Source: Haliclona indistincta
Taxonomy: Eukaryota > Porifera > Demospongiae > Haplosclerida > Chalinidae
DNA length: 64,000 bases
NCBI GenBank assembly: GCA_964017065.1
Contig: OZ024787.1
Location: 13,535,068 to 13,599,067 of the forward strand
Reading direction: 5' to 3'
Program-made: the position numbers and the translations under genes
Shown here: piece after piece, positions 43,065 to 55,733 of the stretch
Layout: each line of letters starts with the position of its first letter
How positions within the stretch are numbered: position 1 is the stretch's first letter
Notes under the pieces: generated by a model
Database searches by the model: none
What the model was told of the DNA's origin: nothing
Seen by the model: the letters and a program-made list of their open reading frames with translations, nothing else

Positions 43065-44201
43065 TTAACGCTTGATAGGGTCTACAAACCCTAGTGGCAA
43101 GCCAGTAGCAGGTGGTGGAGGAGCAGCAAATGATGATGGAATACGGCCAAGCTGTTGATAAGATGCCTCCACACTGGGTTTAGCTAGCTGAGGGTATAGT
43201 GTGTTAGGATCAGTCTCTAGGGCACTAGATGGTAATGGCTGACTATGTTTATAACCATCCACAGGAACGTTGCCAAGAAACAGATTAAACTCAACTCGAG
43301 GAGTATCAAATACAGAAGCTATGACATGTATTCTTAAGATGTAGTCAAGAGTGATTATCTTGCAGTTAGTGATGGATGGCTCCGTGTCCGGAATGGATAA
43401 AGGAGGAGGTCTCCATGACAAGCTACTACCAGGCTGGACGAGACCACTGTTTACAAGTAAGAAATTTCTCAACTGCACAGGGTAACGGCGGCCCTTTGCA
43501 AAATATGCTACATTCTTGATTAAATTTGCTTGAAGTCTAATCTGTCTGCTGCTACCATTCTCTATATCCACCTGAAGTGGTATCGCGTCACCAACTCCAA
43601 CACTAAACCAACTCCTCGGAATGCGAGCGGTGAGAGATATGGACCCGGATGCACAACAAAGAAAACGCAGGCTTTTCTGGACTTGCAATATCTTTGGTTC
43701 CAGGAATTCAGGATTTAAGCTTGGATCTACAACTGATGAATAGAGGAGCTCTATGCTGGTAGTAATGTTAGCTACACCGTTAAAATCTGAGGAAGCTTTC
43801 TTGACAATAACAGCTTCCACCTCGTAAACGATATTCCCATATGTGCTGTGAAAGGAAGGTGGCAGGGGACCATCTGGTTGAAATCTTAGCGAGAAAGGAA
43901 AATGATGAGATCCTGCCGGGATTTGTCCATCAAGCACGCGTTCATCGCTCCAAAGAACAGCAGTGCCAGTAATGTAATCTTCACGATATGGATTGCTACT
44001 AGAGGATTCACCGCCGGGGGTCCAGCCTACTGTCGCACGTCCATTGAGAGAAACTTCGACAGCTTTGAATCCGGGCAGGGGCTTATCTAGGACCAGCAGA
44101 ACATGCCCTGTCACATCAGAATTGGCAGCAATGCGTCGCTTAACTTCACCTTGATTCAGAGGCGGAGTAGCAAGAACAATTCGAAATTCTTTTACCACCA
44201 T
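43065..44201 (-). CDS. Alpha-arrestin-like protein, gene C, unit 2
   Basis: Intronless; 378 residues from the inner ATG at 44201 (an ATG at 44222 would add seven). Same two arrestin domains and P/S/A-rich tail as its unit 1 partner. Differences concentrate in the N-domain loops: the segment following the GWTPGGESSS turn is longer, and the stretch before the SIELLYSS strand is four residues shorter. A TA-target MITE is inserted about 50 bp upstream, directly beside the TATA box, so promoter function may be altered. Confidence 0.83.
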   Translation of the reverse strand: MVVKEFRIVLATPPLNQGEVKRRIAANSDVTGHVLLVLDKPLPGFKAVEVSLNGRATVGWTPGGESSSSNPYREDYITGTAVLWSDERVLDGQIPAGSHHFPFSLRFQPDGPLPPSFHSTYGNIVYEVEAVIVKKASSDFNGVANITTSIELLYSSVVDPSLNPEFLEPKILQVQKSLRFLCCASGSISLTARIPRSWFSVGVGDAIPLQVDIENGSSRQIRLQANLIKNVAYFAKGRRYPVQLRNFLLVNSGLVQPGSSLSWRPPPLSIPDTEPSITNCKIITLDYILRIHVIASVFDTPRVEFNLFLGNVPVDGYKHSQPLPSSALETDPNTLYPQLAKPSVEASYQQLGRIPSSFAAPPPPATGLPLGFVDPIKR

Positions 44202-44251
44202 AGTCTCTGTCTCTGTTAACACTACTAAACAGTCTAACAGACTATTATATA

Positions 44252-44591
44252 CAGTCGATTTCAGTTCCGTTCGAACATCGCGTATCGCGTACTCCGTGTG
44301 GTGTTTGACCCGTTGCGTAACGCGTGTAGCAATTCATCCATTTTTACATTTTTAAATATTAAACTGTTTTAATATTTTTCTCTACAAAATTTGAATTGGT
44401 CCTACTTAAATTTTATTTTTTATTTTTATTTTTACCTACTCGTTACATCATGTACCTGTCTTAATAACATTTTGGTCGTTTTTACATGTGTGGACTGTTG
44501 TGGGGCGTGGCTACGCGTTACGCGGCCAGCGCACGGCACTCACTCGTCACGCCAGCACAAGACTCTGTTCGAACGGAACTGAAATCGACTG
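44252..44591 (+). mobile_element. TA-target MITE at the arrestin C promoter
   Basis: Inverted ends CAGTCGATTTCAGTTCCGTT (26 bp or more) with TA on both sides (44250-44251, 44592-44593). The empty site is readable in unit 1 near 18061. 340 bp, no ORF. Confidence 0.92.
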
Positions 44592-44831
44592 TAGCTACCT
44601 AATTACGTCCTGCTCAGCGCAGCCAGACGTCATCATTCAGGGGCGGGCCGCAAGGTTAGTTAGTGTGCAATGCTGTCAGGCTACGCGTATGTAGCTGTTG
44701 TATGGCTGTCGGTTATGCAATGATGTATACAGTATCATGTATACTTTGATTAGTAGTAACATAAATCATTAAGTTTGTTTATGCACAACAAAACTGATAA
44801 AACTGTACAACTTGTGATGTGTGATTATATA

Positions 44832-46070
44832 TAGGGTTCCCACTGAAAAAATTAGACAGTCACAGATTCAGTGGGCTTGCGTCTCGGTGTGTATAGTGGC
44901 TTACATGGAACGGACAAACAGAGAAGCGCCAAGTCCTTCATTTTTGCAGGAAAAAATAAAAAAAACACTTGAAATAACTTAGCGGCGCTAGCCAATCCTA
45001 AGTAAATACTTTTTGTTCAAACTACATTCAGCACAAAAGCTTAGTTTTGTTTGTAAGGATGCACATGATCACGCTGTCAAAATTACCAAGATCTCCGACG
45101 TCGTAGAGATCTTTTTGCGTTAATTGTTTCCAGGCCATACATTGAAAGAAGGCGGGGCTCTGAGACGATGACGAAAATAGACATAGGACTTCAGCGCTTT
45201 TGTACATTGTGCTGTAGCAACCCTCATGTAGATTTTACTTAGTTAGGTATCAATACATCTGCATAGCAAGTTTCATGAAGCTCATACATTAGGGTCCGCA
45301 ATGAAAAAATCGACTGTCACAGATTCAGCGGGATGGCGACTCAGTGTGTAAAGTTGCTTGGTACGGACATAGTAGGGATATACAGAGAAGCGCCAAGTCT
45401 TTCCTTTTTGCAGGAAAAAATAAAACGCTAAAAATTAAGGGTGGAGCCTACGAAGTGCTATTTTATTTTCGAGTTACATTCGATGCACGCGATACAGATT
45501 TGTTGTCAAGAATGCACAGCATCGTGCTGTCATGATTTCAACACTCTTCGAGGTCGCAACAGCTCCTCTGCATCGTTTTCAAGACGACATTTGGAAGTGG
45601 GCGGGGTCTCTGAGACGCCATAATAATAGTTCTTGGACTCTAGCGCTCTTGTACATCGTCCAATAGCAACCCTCATGCACTTTCTGTCTAAGTAGGGTAG
45701 CAATGTAATTGCACACCAAGTTTCATCAAGTTCGTTTGCTTCCTTCCACCAAATCCAAAATTTTTCATTCTTGACAACAAATCCGCTGTACTCGTGCATC
45801 GAATGAAACTCGAATATAAAATAGTTTATAAGCAATTCGTAGGCTCCACCCCTAATTTTTTAGCGTTTTATTTTTTCCTGCGAAAAGGAAAGACTTGGCG
45901 CTTCTATATCTATCCGTTCTATGTCCGTACCAAGTAACTCTACACACTGAGTCGCCATCCCGCTGAATCTGTGACAGTCGATTTTTTCATTGCGGACCCT
46001 ACATACATTTCCTTCCATCTGGCTCAAAATAATTATTTCTGTTTTATTTTTGGTTTTCTGAGCCAGATGG
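44832..46070 (+). mobile_element. Old hAT-like MITE relative, unit 2
   Basis: Counterpart of 18286-19260, here without the LINE but with a younger relative of itself inserted (45290-46001). It ends near a small hairpin built on CCTTCCATCTGGCTCA. Confidence 0.55.
45290..46001 (+). mobile_element. hAT-like MITE, young
   Basis: Inverted ends TAGGGTCCGCAATGAAAAAA, over 150 bp long, flanked by CATACAT on each side (7-8 bp duplication). TAGGG ends and the duplication length fit hAT. Absent from unit 1. Confidence 0.8.
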
Positions 46071-46302
46071 AAGGAAGCTGTACTCTGTACTTCACATTTC
46101 TGATCAAGCAGATCATGACAGCATAGACTATGATGACAGCCGCGCTAGACTGATTTAGATTTCCCAAATTATGGGCGGGGGAAGTCCCCAAGTGAATAAG
46201 CAAACATCATCATAACATCATAATAATAATGATGTTATGAACATCAGAACTACACATTATTGTCATGACTAGGCACACTATAGGGATTTTTTCAAAAACA
46301 CA

Positions 46303-46505
46303 TGTTGCTGTTTGTTGCTGTTTGTGTTTTAGTTAACTATTTACCTTTATCTTATTTTCTTTATTTTCTTTTCCTTTTCTTATACTTACACCTTAGTGTC
46401 ATAACCAGTAATTTATTTTCCTTTTCTTTTCTTGTACTTACACCTTAGTGTTATTAAAATACTATGTGATGGAATTGAATGTTTGGCCTACAAAAAATAA
46501 TGTGT
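46303..46505 (+). repeat. T-rich insertion with internal repeat
   Basis: Absent from unit 1. Holds a repeated TTTTCTTRTACTTACACCTTAGTGT-like segment (two copies about 65 bp apart). Origin unknown. Confidence 0.5.
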
Positions 46506-46854
46506 TATGGATATTAGCACTTCCAATTGCAGTATAATTAAAAAAAAAACTAGCCCTCAGCATGCAGCTTGTCATTCTCTTACATCACATAATTATTATG
46601 GTCAACAACAATCTTCTTCTATTGGCAGACAGATGCATGTTCACCCAGCTGTGTTTGGAATGGATAATTAATAAAGAAGTTGGTCTCCGTGACAAGCTAC
46701 CATGCAGGATGGAGGGCCCATAGTAATTTTAGCCGGCGCACTTGCACTTAATGTATCATCGCTTGGTTCCCATGCATTAAGTGTGAATTTAACCTATTTT
46801 TGTTGTATTATGAACTTAAAATGACAACTTTAGTCATTAATGACAAAAAATTTT

Positions 46855-47190
46855 ACTACACTTGATAGGGGCCTAGTGGCAAGCATGCATGCAAGTAGCA
46901 GGTGGTGGAGGAGCAGCAGATGATTTTATTTTTATTTTATTTTTGGGGGTACACACCATGTGCACTAGCTTGTGTACATTGCTATTGTGTGTTAGTGCAA
47001 TTTTTGCTAAAAATGATAAAAGTGGTCAGTATTATCATCATAAAATATGGTGTCATCAACTCAAACACAACAATTGTTGCTCCTTGGCATATGGGTCCAG
47101 ATGAACATAATAGACAACAGAGAGTCTCAGAATTCTGATCAAACACTGACATGGATCCCATGCAGGAATGACATTCGAATTTAGTGCACA
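46855..47190 (-). pseudogene. Arrestin relic E, unit 2
   Basis: Uninterrupted version of 20395-20456 plus 22765-22999: C-type stop region, then decayed hinge. It ends just where P450 copy 3's promoter begins. Confidence 0.55.
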
Positions 47191-47201
47191 ACAGCAACAA
47201 A

Positions 47202-47230
47202 TGACGTCACAAAAAAATAAAATTCACGTG
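47202..47230 (+). promoter_or_regulatory. CRE palindrome and E-box upstream of P450 copy 3
   Basis: TGACGTCA (47202-47209) and CACGTG (47225-47230), 28-56 bp upstream of the start codon. Conserved despite loss of the divergent arrestin A gene in this unit. Confidence 0.5.
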
Positions 47231-47257
47231 ACTTGACGTTTGGCCGATAGACTGAAC

Positions 47258-50200
47258 ATGGCTGTTCTGGGTGTGTTGGCTGCAGTGATTGCAGCTCTCC
47301 TCGCGGCAGTGCTGTTCGTGTTTGTGGCCTACACTGTCTACCTGGTGATAGTGCACCGTCGATACGCGCACATACCACAACCAAAGGGAGCCTCGTGAGT
47401 GTTTGAGCCAGTCACGCTGCTTCAGTGCACTCACTAGCTTCGTTTAGTTTTTACTTAGGTCATGTGCCTGTACTTCGTAAATGGATGAAATCTGGTCGAC
47501 TAGTGCATCAGCTGATGATTGAGTGGTGAGTTCAACAACCTAGTTGTTATAGGCATGTAGTCTGGCAGCCCCGCCCCTTCGCATTATTGTGGAAGGTCAG
47601 CAGTACAGGGTTTTGCAAGTTGCTTGACCAAACAATTTCCTGTTAGTGCATGCCCATAGCGTGTTTCTGTATACTAATTGTACAGAAAACGTACTGTTCA
47701 CATGCGCCAGCAAAAAATTTGGTCAAGCAACCTGCAAAACACTGTACCAATCAGTTGTACAGTACCAGTGGAATTTAAATTACGTCACATTTGTTAATAT
47801 TAGTAACAAAATGGCGGCAGTCAGTGTGCTGTTTTTTTTATCGATCTAGCTCACAAAATCGGCGGAAGAAGCAACCTTCGGTCAGCTTAAAAATTAAATT
47901 AACTATGACATCTTATTCAAGCGCCAATGGAAGCAGGCAAAGCATAGACACTTTCTGTACCATGTTTACAACCTAAGTTACAAAGTCGAGCGTACAAGCC
48001 AGCTCTAGCATTCTTACTTACAACCATTACGTTCAGTAGCTCGTTCGTGACATTTGCATGGTCACAACAGGTGTACAGCGCGTTTACTGCAGCCAATACT
48101 GCGTGATTTCTAGGCGAACGTTCATAGCTTATGAATATTCATAATTCATTGATTCTGCCGTGCGTTTCTGCAATCTGATTGGATCGCAGAAATCCCTGCG
48201 ACTGGTACAACTGATTGATACTGCTGACGCCAGACCCTTCCACAATAATGCGAAGGGGCGGGGCTGCCATGTAGACTATACTAATAGGTATGCAAGTAAT
48301 CAGTAAATATATGCATCTCTATTTCTCAATACGTACACAGGTATTATGAGGTTGGTCCTGTCTACAAGACGGTGTTTTACCATCGAGTGAATGTGATTTC
48401 TCCTGATGTAGACTCTATAAAGGTAGAGTGTGAGATAGTTCACATCTAAACACATCTCTATTACACATAAAGTCCTTTCGAAAATTATTGTTTGTAGTTT
48501 ATGGCGCTAATGTAGTTGCACTTGAATCATGAGATGACCAGTTTTAAAAATTTAATTTCGCTGTATCATAATAATTATAGGAGTTGAGTTCTTCAAAAGT
48601 GTCAAAGCCATTAATGCCGGGATTAAACTATGTGCTAGGTCAACGGTAAGCCCATCTGCTACCAAGTGAGTTTTACACTATTGTTTTAAAAGGTTTATAA
48701 AGAATAGCGTGCTTACTGTTTCAACTTATAAAGAGTGGATTGGTCGACGAAAAACATTCGACTCTTCATTTACAAGAAGGTACTTAAGTTTATGTGTCAC
48801 ATGTGTAAATTATTTTTAATTTTGTTTAGTCACTTGAACAGTTTAGTGCCAGTGTTCAACAAAGTTGCTAAAGAGCATTTGATTGATAACCTGAGGAGCA
48901 GGGCAGATGGAGAGACTGTGGTGGACATGTTGACGGAGTTCAACACCACTACCCTCCAAGTGATCAGTATAGTGAGTCTGGTATGACTGATGCACGCGGT
49001 TACAGATTGTGTATATCGACAGGTTGCGTTCGGAACCGATTTCTCTCAAGATCAATACGTCCAATCACTTATTGGCGACAAAGAGCTACTTTTCCTGATG
49101 AATAAGACCATGGAAGGGATGATGCAGTCATTCATGAACCCGATACGCAAGGTACGGCACACCATTAAGTTTCAAATTTTCGAATGTGATGTCTTGTTTT
49201 CTAGTATATTTCGTTTTGGAATCGATCTTACAATGACGCTACTCTGAAGCTACGACAGATTGGAGAGTACAGTATCAGGAAGAGACTGACTGCTCTGGAG
49301 AACAATGAGGAGGTCCCTCACGACATACTCACCCTCATACTGCAGACTGTCCGTGAGTTAATAGTTTCTTTCAAATTGAGTAATGTTTCTTTTTGTTGTG
49401 TTTTAGTTACCGATAAAACTCTGGACATCGAGCAATTGGTGGATGAATTTGTCACTTTTTATTTCGCAGGTAAGTGTGGGTAGAAATCAACTTTGTTATG
49501 AGCGATTATACATTGTGATCAAGCCTATATGTACGATGGATTCGAGGTGTCAGATCACCATGGAAACTGGTGTTTAAGACGTCCCGAGCGCATAGCACAA
49601 GGGCGTTTAAGTTGGTTTCCAAGGTGAGCTAAATCTCGTAGAGAATCCATCTTCTAAGATGTTTAGACCATACCTGCACCTCAACAAACAAACAAACCGC
49701 TCAAAGTAGTAGAAATCTATGAGAAGTTCCCAGAGTTGTGCGACGTCGTGTTTTCGAAAGACAGCAACGTAATCTCGAGTGCATTTTTGATGTCTCCATC
49801 TTGTTGTAGTTATTAAAGACATAGTTAATTAATGGTGTAATAATTAAAACCACAGGTGTAATTTATTACACCTGTCACGGACCAATCAGATTGCAGAATT
49901 GCATTTGTATAATGGAGTTTAGACCATAGACCATACTTCAATGTGATCATGTATTTTATTGGTCAGCCAGAGGTGAACTAAATCCAGTAGACCATCGCTG
50001 GTTTCACTTAGTTCACTTTTAATATAACCATGTAGTTAATAACCACAGCAACATGGCGGCGTTGAAAATGTACACGAATTTACACTGCCATCGTTTGAAA
50101 ACGTGCTGTCATCTGACTCTGGTGACTTCTCAAGCATCTCTACTACCTTGAGCGCTTCGGTTGCTGAAGCACAGGTATAGTCTAAATACCTTAGAATATG

Positions 50201-53113
50201 GATCATCGGTGTCTATGAGATCTAGCTAACCTTGGAAGTGAAATAGACACACACACACCACACGCTCGCAGCGATATAAATCCTGTAGACACCTCGAATC
50301 ACCTATACGTGTATAAGTGACATTCACATGAATTTTAAGTCCTCCATTTTTTAGGTCAGGAAACCTCCAGTACCTTGCTGTCATTCACTACTGCGGTTTT
50401 ACTGCAACATCCTGATGTACTGCACAGGTGAGTGACACACATTGTATAGCAGAACATTTCATGAGAGACAAAAGTTCAATGGAACACATACCCTGTGCAC
50501 TATGTGTATGTACAAAAACTGCGGCTGTTTACTACCTTACTGCTCGAAGATTGTCATGAAATAGCTCTCAACAGCTTGGTTGGTGAATAGTTATTCTTTG
50601 AAAGATGCCTGCAAAGTCGAGATAGTCTCCTGTCGCGTGCTATGGCCATGTATTCGTATTAGCAACATTCTGATTAAAAATATTCCGGTATGTTGGTGTG
50701 CCACAATTGTGAGACTGAGCGAACACGTACATTCAACGCGTGCTGGTATGTGTTCTCTGAATTCTATTATAAAATTATAGTTTACACCGAAGTCACTAGG
50801 GCTAGCATTCACATCAATTTCCTCACATTTGCACCGTTAGCTCAGGGGTCACTGATGTAAGGTTGCCTAATCTAACAACTATTAGCTCATGAAGTAGCCA
50901 TAGAACAAGTTTGGTAATCAAAATGATGTCTATAACCTGTCTATAATATGTATGACTTGTGTGTTACATGCAATGTGTTGTTCATAGTCACAGAAGAATT
51001 ACATCAACTCTCGTCTCGCCAGTTCTTGTAACATAAGTGTTTGATTCTAGCAGTAGTTACTAAGGTACTACTCCCTAGCAACCAAGCTTACCAAGCTAAC
51101 GGTCACCTGTGTAAGGGTGATTCACCATTGGTAGACGGTGGTGAAGCACTTTTCAAACAATGAATAGTCTGTGAAAATTTTTGTTATGTGTTTGACTACT
51201 CTTTAGAGTGATGGAGGAGATAGAGGAGGTTGTGGGTGACAAGACTACAGTAGAGGCTGATGACCTGGACAAGCTGACATACATGCACCAAGTAAATTTG
51301 TACATGTTGATTACCATAAACATATAAAATTTATTCGCCCATGACAATTTTTTTCATTTTTCGTGGGTGTCCTTAAAGCGTAAAATTGAACCCATACATT
51401 TTATATTGCAGCAAAATTTTCACCCCAAAAATTAATGTCAAAATCAAATTTTTGTCATCTTGTCATCATTTTTTTGTTTTGATGCTCATTTTTGACCAGG
51501 TATTTGAGGAGACATTGCGTCTGTATCCACCAGCTCCAAGCACAGTAAAGACAGCTCCTGCCGGCTTTGTACTCGGAGGATATGCCATTCCAGAAGGCAC
51601 AATGATTACTGTAAGCTGTTAACTCTTTGAGCTTATTATTCCTCTATGGGCGGAGCCACGAGGCATACAGTAGTCGTGGTGTTATTCTATCTGTCTGTCT
51701 GTTGCAACGATTTCTCGTAGCTTGATGAAAACTAATCGCTGAAACAAGTAACACAGGTAGAAATCGATACTTGCTCGGATTTGTATTTTAAGCAGTTTGA
51801 TTTTAAAGCTTAGTGCGTAAGTTACCGCGTGAATTGCTCACGGCTGGTTTGGTTTTTTAGCGCACGCTGAAAGTTAAGCTCTGAAACTAGCAATGCAAGT
51901 AGAACACGGTATTATCTCACTTTCAAACATATGAAAACTTTATATGAAGCTTAGTTCGTGAGTCATGGCGCTATTTGCTCACTTTGTTTACCGTTGTTGG
52001 CGATCTGGACTTCTCCAAAGGCAAGCTAGCTGTCCACAGTTGACTGCCTAGAAGCTGATAGGTAAGAAATAATTTACTACAGGATAGCAGCGCAGGTCTG
52101 GAGAAATTGTGTAAGCAAGCTATGGAAGCTATCTCGCTCGTGGTATGCGTGTGACTGGTGTACTAAACACTGTAGACACGCCCAGTTGAGATGCTTGATT
52201 AAGTTTTTTTTTGTTTTTTCTCTCCAGGTTCCAATCTACGTAATGCATCATATAGCGGAGAATTTTGATAATCCCTTTGAGTTCAACCCATCACGTTTTG
52301 ACAGTGATCAAAAACGGTATTTATATAATTATTGAGCTCATTCTGTTCCTAATTTTTGCTCTACTAGACCCAGTCCGTATGTCTATTTCCCATTTGGAAT
52401 TGGTCACAGAGTATGTATTGGAAAGGTTTTTGCAATGGTGAGTGTAGCCCTGCCTGTACCCATGCGCTGGCAAGAATAGGTATCGACTGCATGCATGACT
52501 AGTGGTAGAATTCCACTGCTGTCGGTTATCATTGATGTGATAATTGATTAATAATAATAAAGCTCACTTGTTTGCAATCTATTGCATTTCCTTAAAGCTC
52601 CAGCACAATAACAGATGTGTGCTCCTGGTAACAGAAATGGGCAGCATCAATTGACATGAGCGGCATGAAGTCATGTGAGCCTAGCTGACAATCGCTAATC
52701 ACTAAGCTAATCGTCGCATTCAGAGCTAGAGCTGACGATCAAGCTGCTTCTCACTGTTCTCAGTCAGTTGTTTATAACTGGGGCGTGGTCTGAATAACTG
52801 CCACCACGTTTTCACGTCATACTTAGATATAAATTTTAAAGTAAAATGAACGAAAATTTAGTACTTACAGGTGCTTATTTCAATTCATCTCGCCAGTGCC
52901 TGGGTATGAGGCTAGTGACTGTGATAACCAATGAGTTTACATGTTTTCTCGCTCTTATTGTTCTCTCAGATGGAGGTCAAAGTCATCATGGTTCATCTGT
53001 TGAGGTCATACTCTATGTCATTACGTGAGGACTACAAACTGGAGGCTATGCAGATGGCGACATTACGACCCAAACATGGCGTCCCATGCACTCTGGTACC
53101 CAGAAAGAACTAG
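47258..53113 (+). CDS. CYP46-like cytochrome P450, copy 3 (15 exons)
   Basis: Exons: 47258-47394, 47448-47525, 48341-48422, 48581-48645, 48693-48779, 48842-48971, 49023-49151, 49205-49352, 49407-49469, 50355-50427, 51207-51291, 51500-51610, 52228-52316, 52368-52437, 52970-53113; 496 residues with no stop. Same motifs as copy 2: membrane anchor, AGQETSS, ETLR, FNPSRF and FGIGHRVCIG. It is the most diverged copy (e.g. HQLMIEW for HELMIEW, LTDKT for LVEKT, MHQ for MNQ) and the shortest, with few young insertions apart from a MITE in intron 2. Its 5' neighbour is an arrestin relic rather than arrestin A. It is the best candidate for an undisturbed functional copy. Confidence 0.87.
47561..48275 (+). 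mobile_element. MITE in intron 2 of P450 copy 3
   Basis: Inverted ends GGCAGCCCCGCCCCTTCGCA extending to GGAAGG (about 35 bp), with a second inverted pair inside (GGTTTTGCAAGTTGCTTGACC). Absent from copies 1 and 2. Confidence 0.8.
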
Positions 53114-53507
53114 AACAGCTTAACACGTGCTCAAGCTGAAATTATTTCCATTCTTTTTTTTAAACAGATGCAAATAATTATCTGTAGTTTGACCATCCTT
53201 CTGATTTTTTTGTCTATGTAAAGTTTAGTCAACTAACAATGCAGTCATCAGATCGATAGCTAGTAATATATAGATCCATTGAACGAAGCAGTCTACTATA
53301 GTCTTATAACACATTGTGCAAACAAACAACAAATTGGATATGGATGCATTGTTTAATAAGTACCATAATTATGCAACAATACATAATAGTTAGTAATACT
53401 GTATTCTATTAGCTACCTCTCCAAGTCATCATTGATGCACTGCTCGCTATATTCTGCACTTTCACCATAATAATGCCGATACTGTACTAGTGTACCTGCC
53501 ATTTTTT

Positions 53508-55262
53508 AACCCCAATGACGCCATTTGGTGTCATACATACATGTACTTCAGACACTTTATCAAAAGTGCTAAAATACTCTGAAATTAAGCTAAATCGAAG
53601 AATACAAATAACCGTTAAAAGTCATAGGTGGTTTTGGCGTGCATCTACAGCTAAAATGTATACCCAGCATTTCTATGGCTTCAATGTTTATTAAAGCAAT
53701 AATGGTCGACAAGAAAGGTTTGATATTATTTTTACAGCTTCAGGACGCCCAGAAACACACTTTCCATGATCTGGGCTACATTTTGCACTCACTAAGACCA
53801 CTGCTATAATTACAAGTAATAAAAACACTTTAACAAAAATGCAAGAGATTTAGGGTTGGTACATGTATCGAAAAAGTATGGAAACAAGATGTGAACTTAG
53901 GTAAGTAAACAAGATTTAAAATAAAAAGGACTGTAACAATAGCAGCGTAATGCTATCTCCCTAAATTAGTTGCTTTCTATAGTTGTAGTTAATTTAGGGA
54001 GATAGCATTACGCTGCTATTGTTACAGTCCTTTTTATTTTAAATCTTGTTTACTTACCTAAGTTCACATCTTGTTTCCATACTTTTTCGATACATGTACC
54101 AACCCTAAATCTCTTGCATTTTTGTTAAAGTGTTTTTATTACTTGTTTCTTTTCTTTTTTTTGTTAATAACTTAGTTCGCACTTTTGCTAATACAGTGTT
54201 ACTGTAAAGAGAACTATTCACGGGCCACATGTACTAGTGCGGATGTACTACACTTGATCGGCTCTACACTACATGCAACACGTACCATGAAACATTAGCT
54301 AAGCTTAAGCTAGCTTTCTTACCAAGCCTGACAGGCAAACCAGTGAAGATTTTCTCGTTGTCTACTGTGAACACTGCTAGTGGAAGCAGCACTCGCGTTC
54401 CAAGCCATTTGTACTAAGGTGCGCTCGTATTAGAATAATTACATACACGGGCGTGCGCGAGTAGGCGTAACCTAGTAACGGAGTTGAAGCAGAAGGCATG
54501 GAATGACGTCTGTTTTGGACCAAAAATCGCTGTTTTTCTGGAAATACTCGCTTCTCCCAGTGTTTTAAACCTAAATAGATATCAGGTGCACTGATGGTCA
54601 TAGGTAGCGTTGCTTCTGTGTACGTTTAGTTGCGTTTGGTTCGCTCACTACTGTGCTAGACTCGCTGAAAAAGAAGAAAAAAGAAAGAAGAAGATGAACA
54701 AACGGGTGACCACGTGAACTCTGGTTTACCACCTTAAACCTGGTTTCTTTTCCTTCTGAAGGTCTCTTTGTAATCGCACAAATCGTGCAAGGAGCTTCAG
54801 AACGTTAGATTAGCTTGGAAAGCCCGTACGGCGAAGATATGGCAGTGCCGTACTTAGTGCCTCCCGGCGAGACGCCATCTTGTCATGCCCCTAGCAACTG
54901 CCCTTGTAGTCCTTATTACTGGACTCCTTGTAAGCGCTTACCTCTTAGGATAGCCCCCAGATAGTTTAAATACCCCTGATGTCGTCAACAGCCAAGATAT
55001 ACGTGAATTGTTGCGTTTAGCCTAAGTGTAGCCGCCATCTTGTTTTCCGCCCAACCCTAAATATGCCACGTCTACCGCGTGGCATAATTATTTGTGTGTA
55101 TTTTTCAGTATCCAGCCCCAAAGTACTATTATTCAGCAAGGTCGCTGCACATTATTGGCTTCACTTCTGCAGTGGGAGAGGCATTTTGATCAACTTGGGT
55201 ATGATCAAGTGCGGCCTTGAGACCAGTAGCACAAAAGACACACAAGATATACACACGAGATT
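53508..55262 (+). mobile_element. Second piggyBac-like element, right end truncated
   Basis: Related along its length to 7915-9755 (left end TTAACCCCAATGACGCCATT; right part stops near GACACACAAGATATACACAC, about 60 bp short of the other copy's end). Long internal hairpin at 53812-54146. Confidence 0.65.
53812..54146 (+). repeat. Long hairpin of the second piggyBac-like element
   Basis: Arms of about 155 bp, almost perfect, loop about 20 bp. Compared with 8243-8530 both arms carry the same extra 25 bp (53891-53915 and about 54044-54068) and the same base changes. Confidence 0.9.
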
Positions 55263-55733
55263 ATTACGCTGCCATGTTGGAAGGTTTTAGATCAAGATCT
55301 TTAGCATGTTTGTTGTTTATATTATCACATGACACTGTCTTCCCTCTTTGATAATGACTGATCAATCCTTTTACTGCAGAACTGATCTTGCTCGCTCCAA
55401 TATCACATTGACACGACTGAACATAAAGTTTTTTCCTTCGATAGTAATCAACATTCGATGACTCATGCATCTCTCTCTAAATTCTTCTCTCTTACACTGA
55501 AACCTCTTCAAACTTGATAATTATACCAAAGTAACTGAAGCTTGGACAGCATGTAAAGGAATTTAAGAAAATTAAGGTCAACCAATTCTATTTGTAATAA
55601 ACATTTCAGTCACAATAGTATCTAGACATCATACAGCAAACATTATAATGTTAGATAAGGCTATGCTACATCAGACAATCGAAGTTTACATGCAAAACAG
55701 TAAACAAGGTAACAATAATATTTACATGATTCC
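55263..55733. other. Intergenic / 3' region of the 7TM gene
   Basis: No recognisable coding sequence or repeat. Confidence 0.4.
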
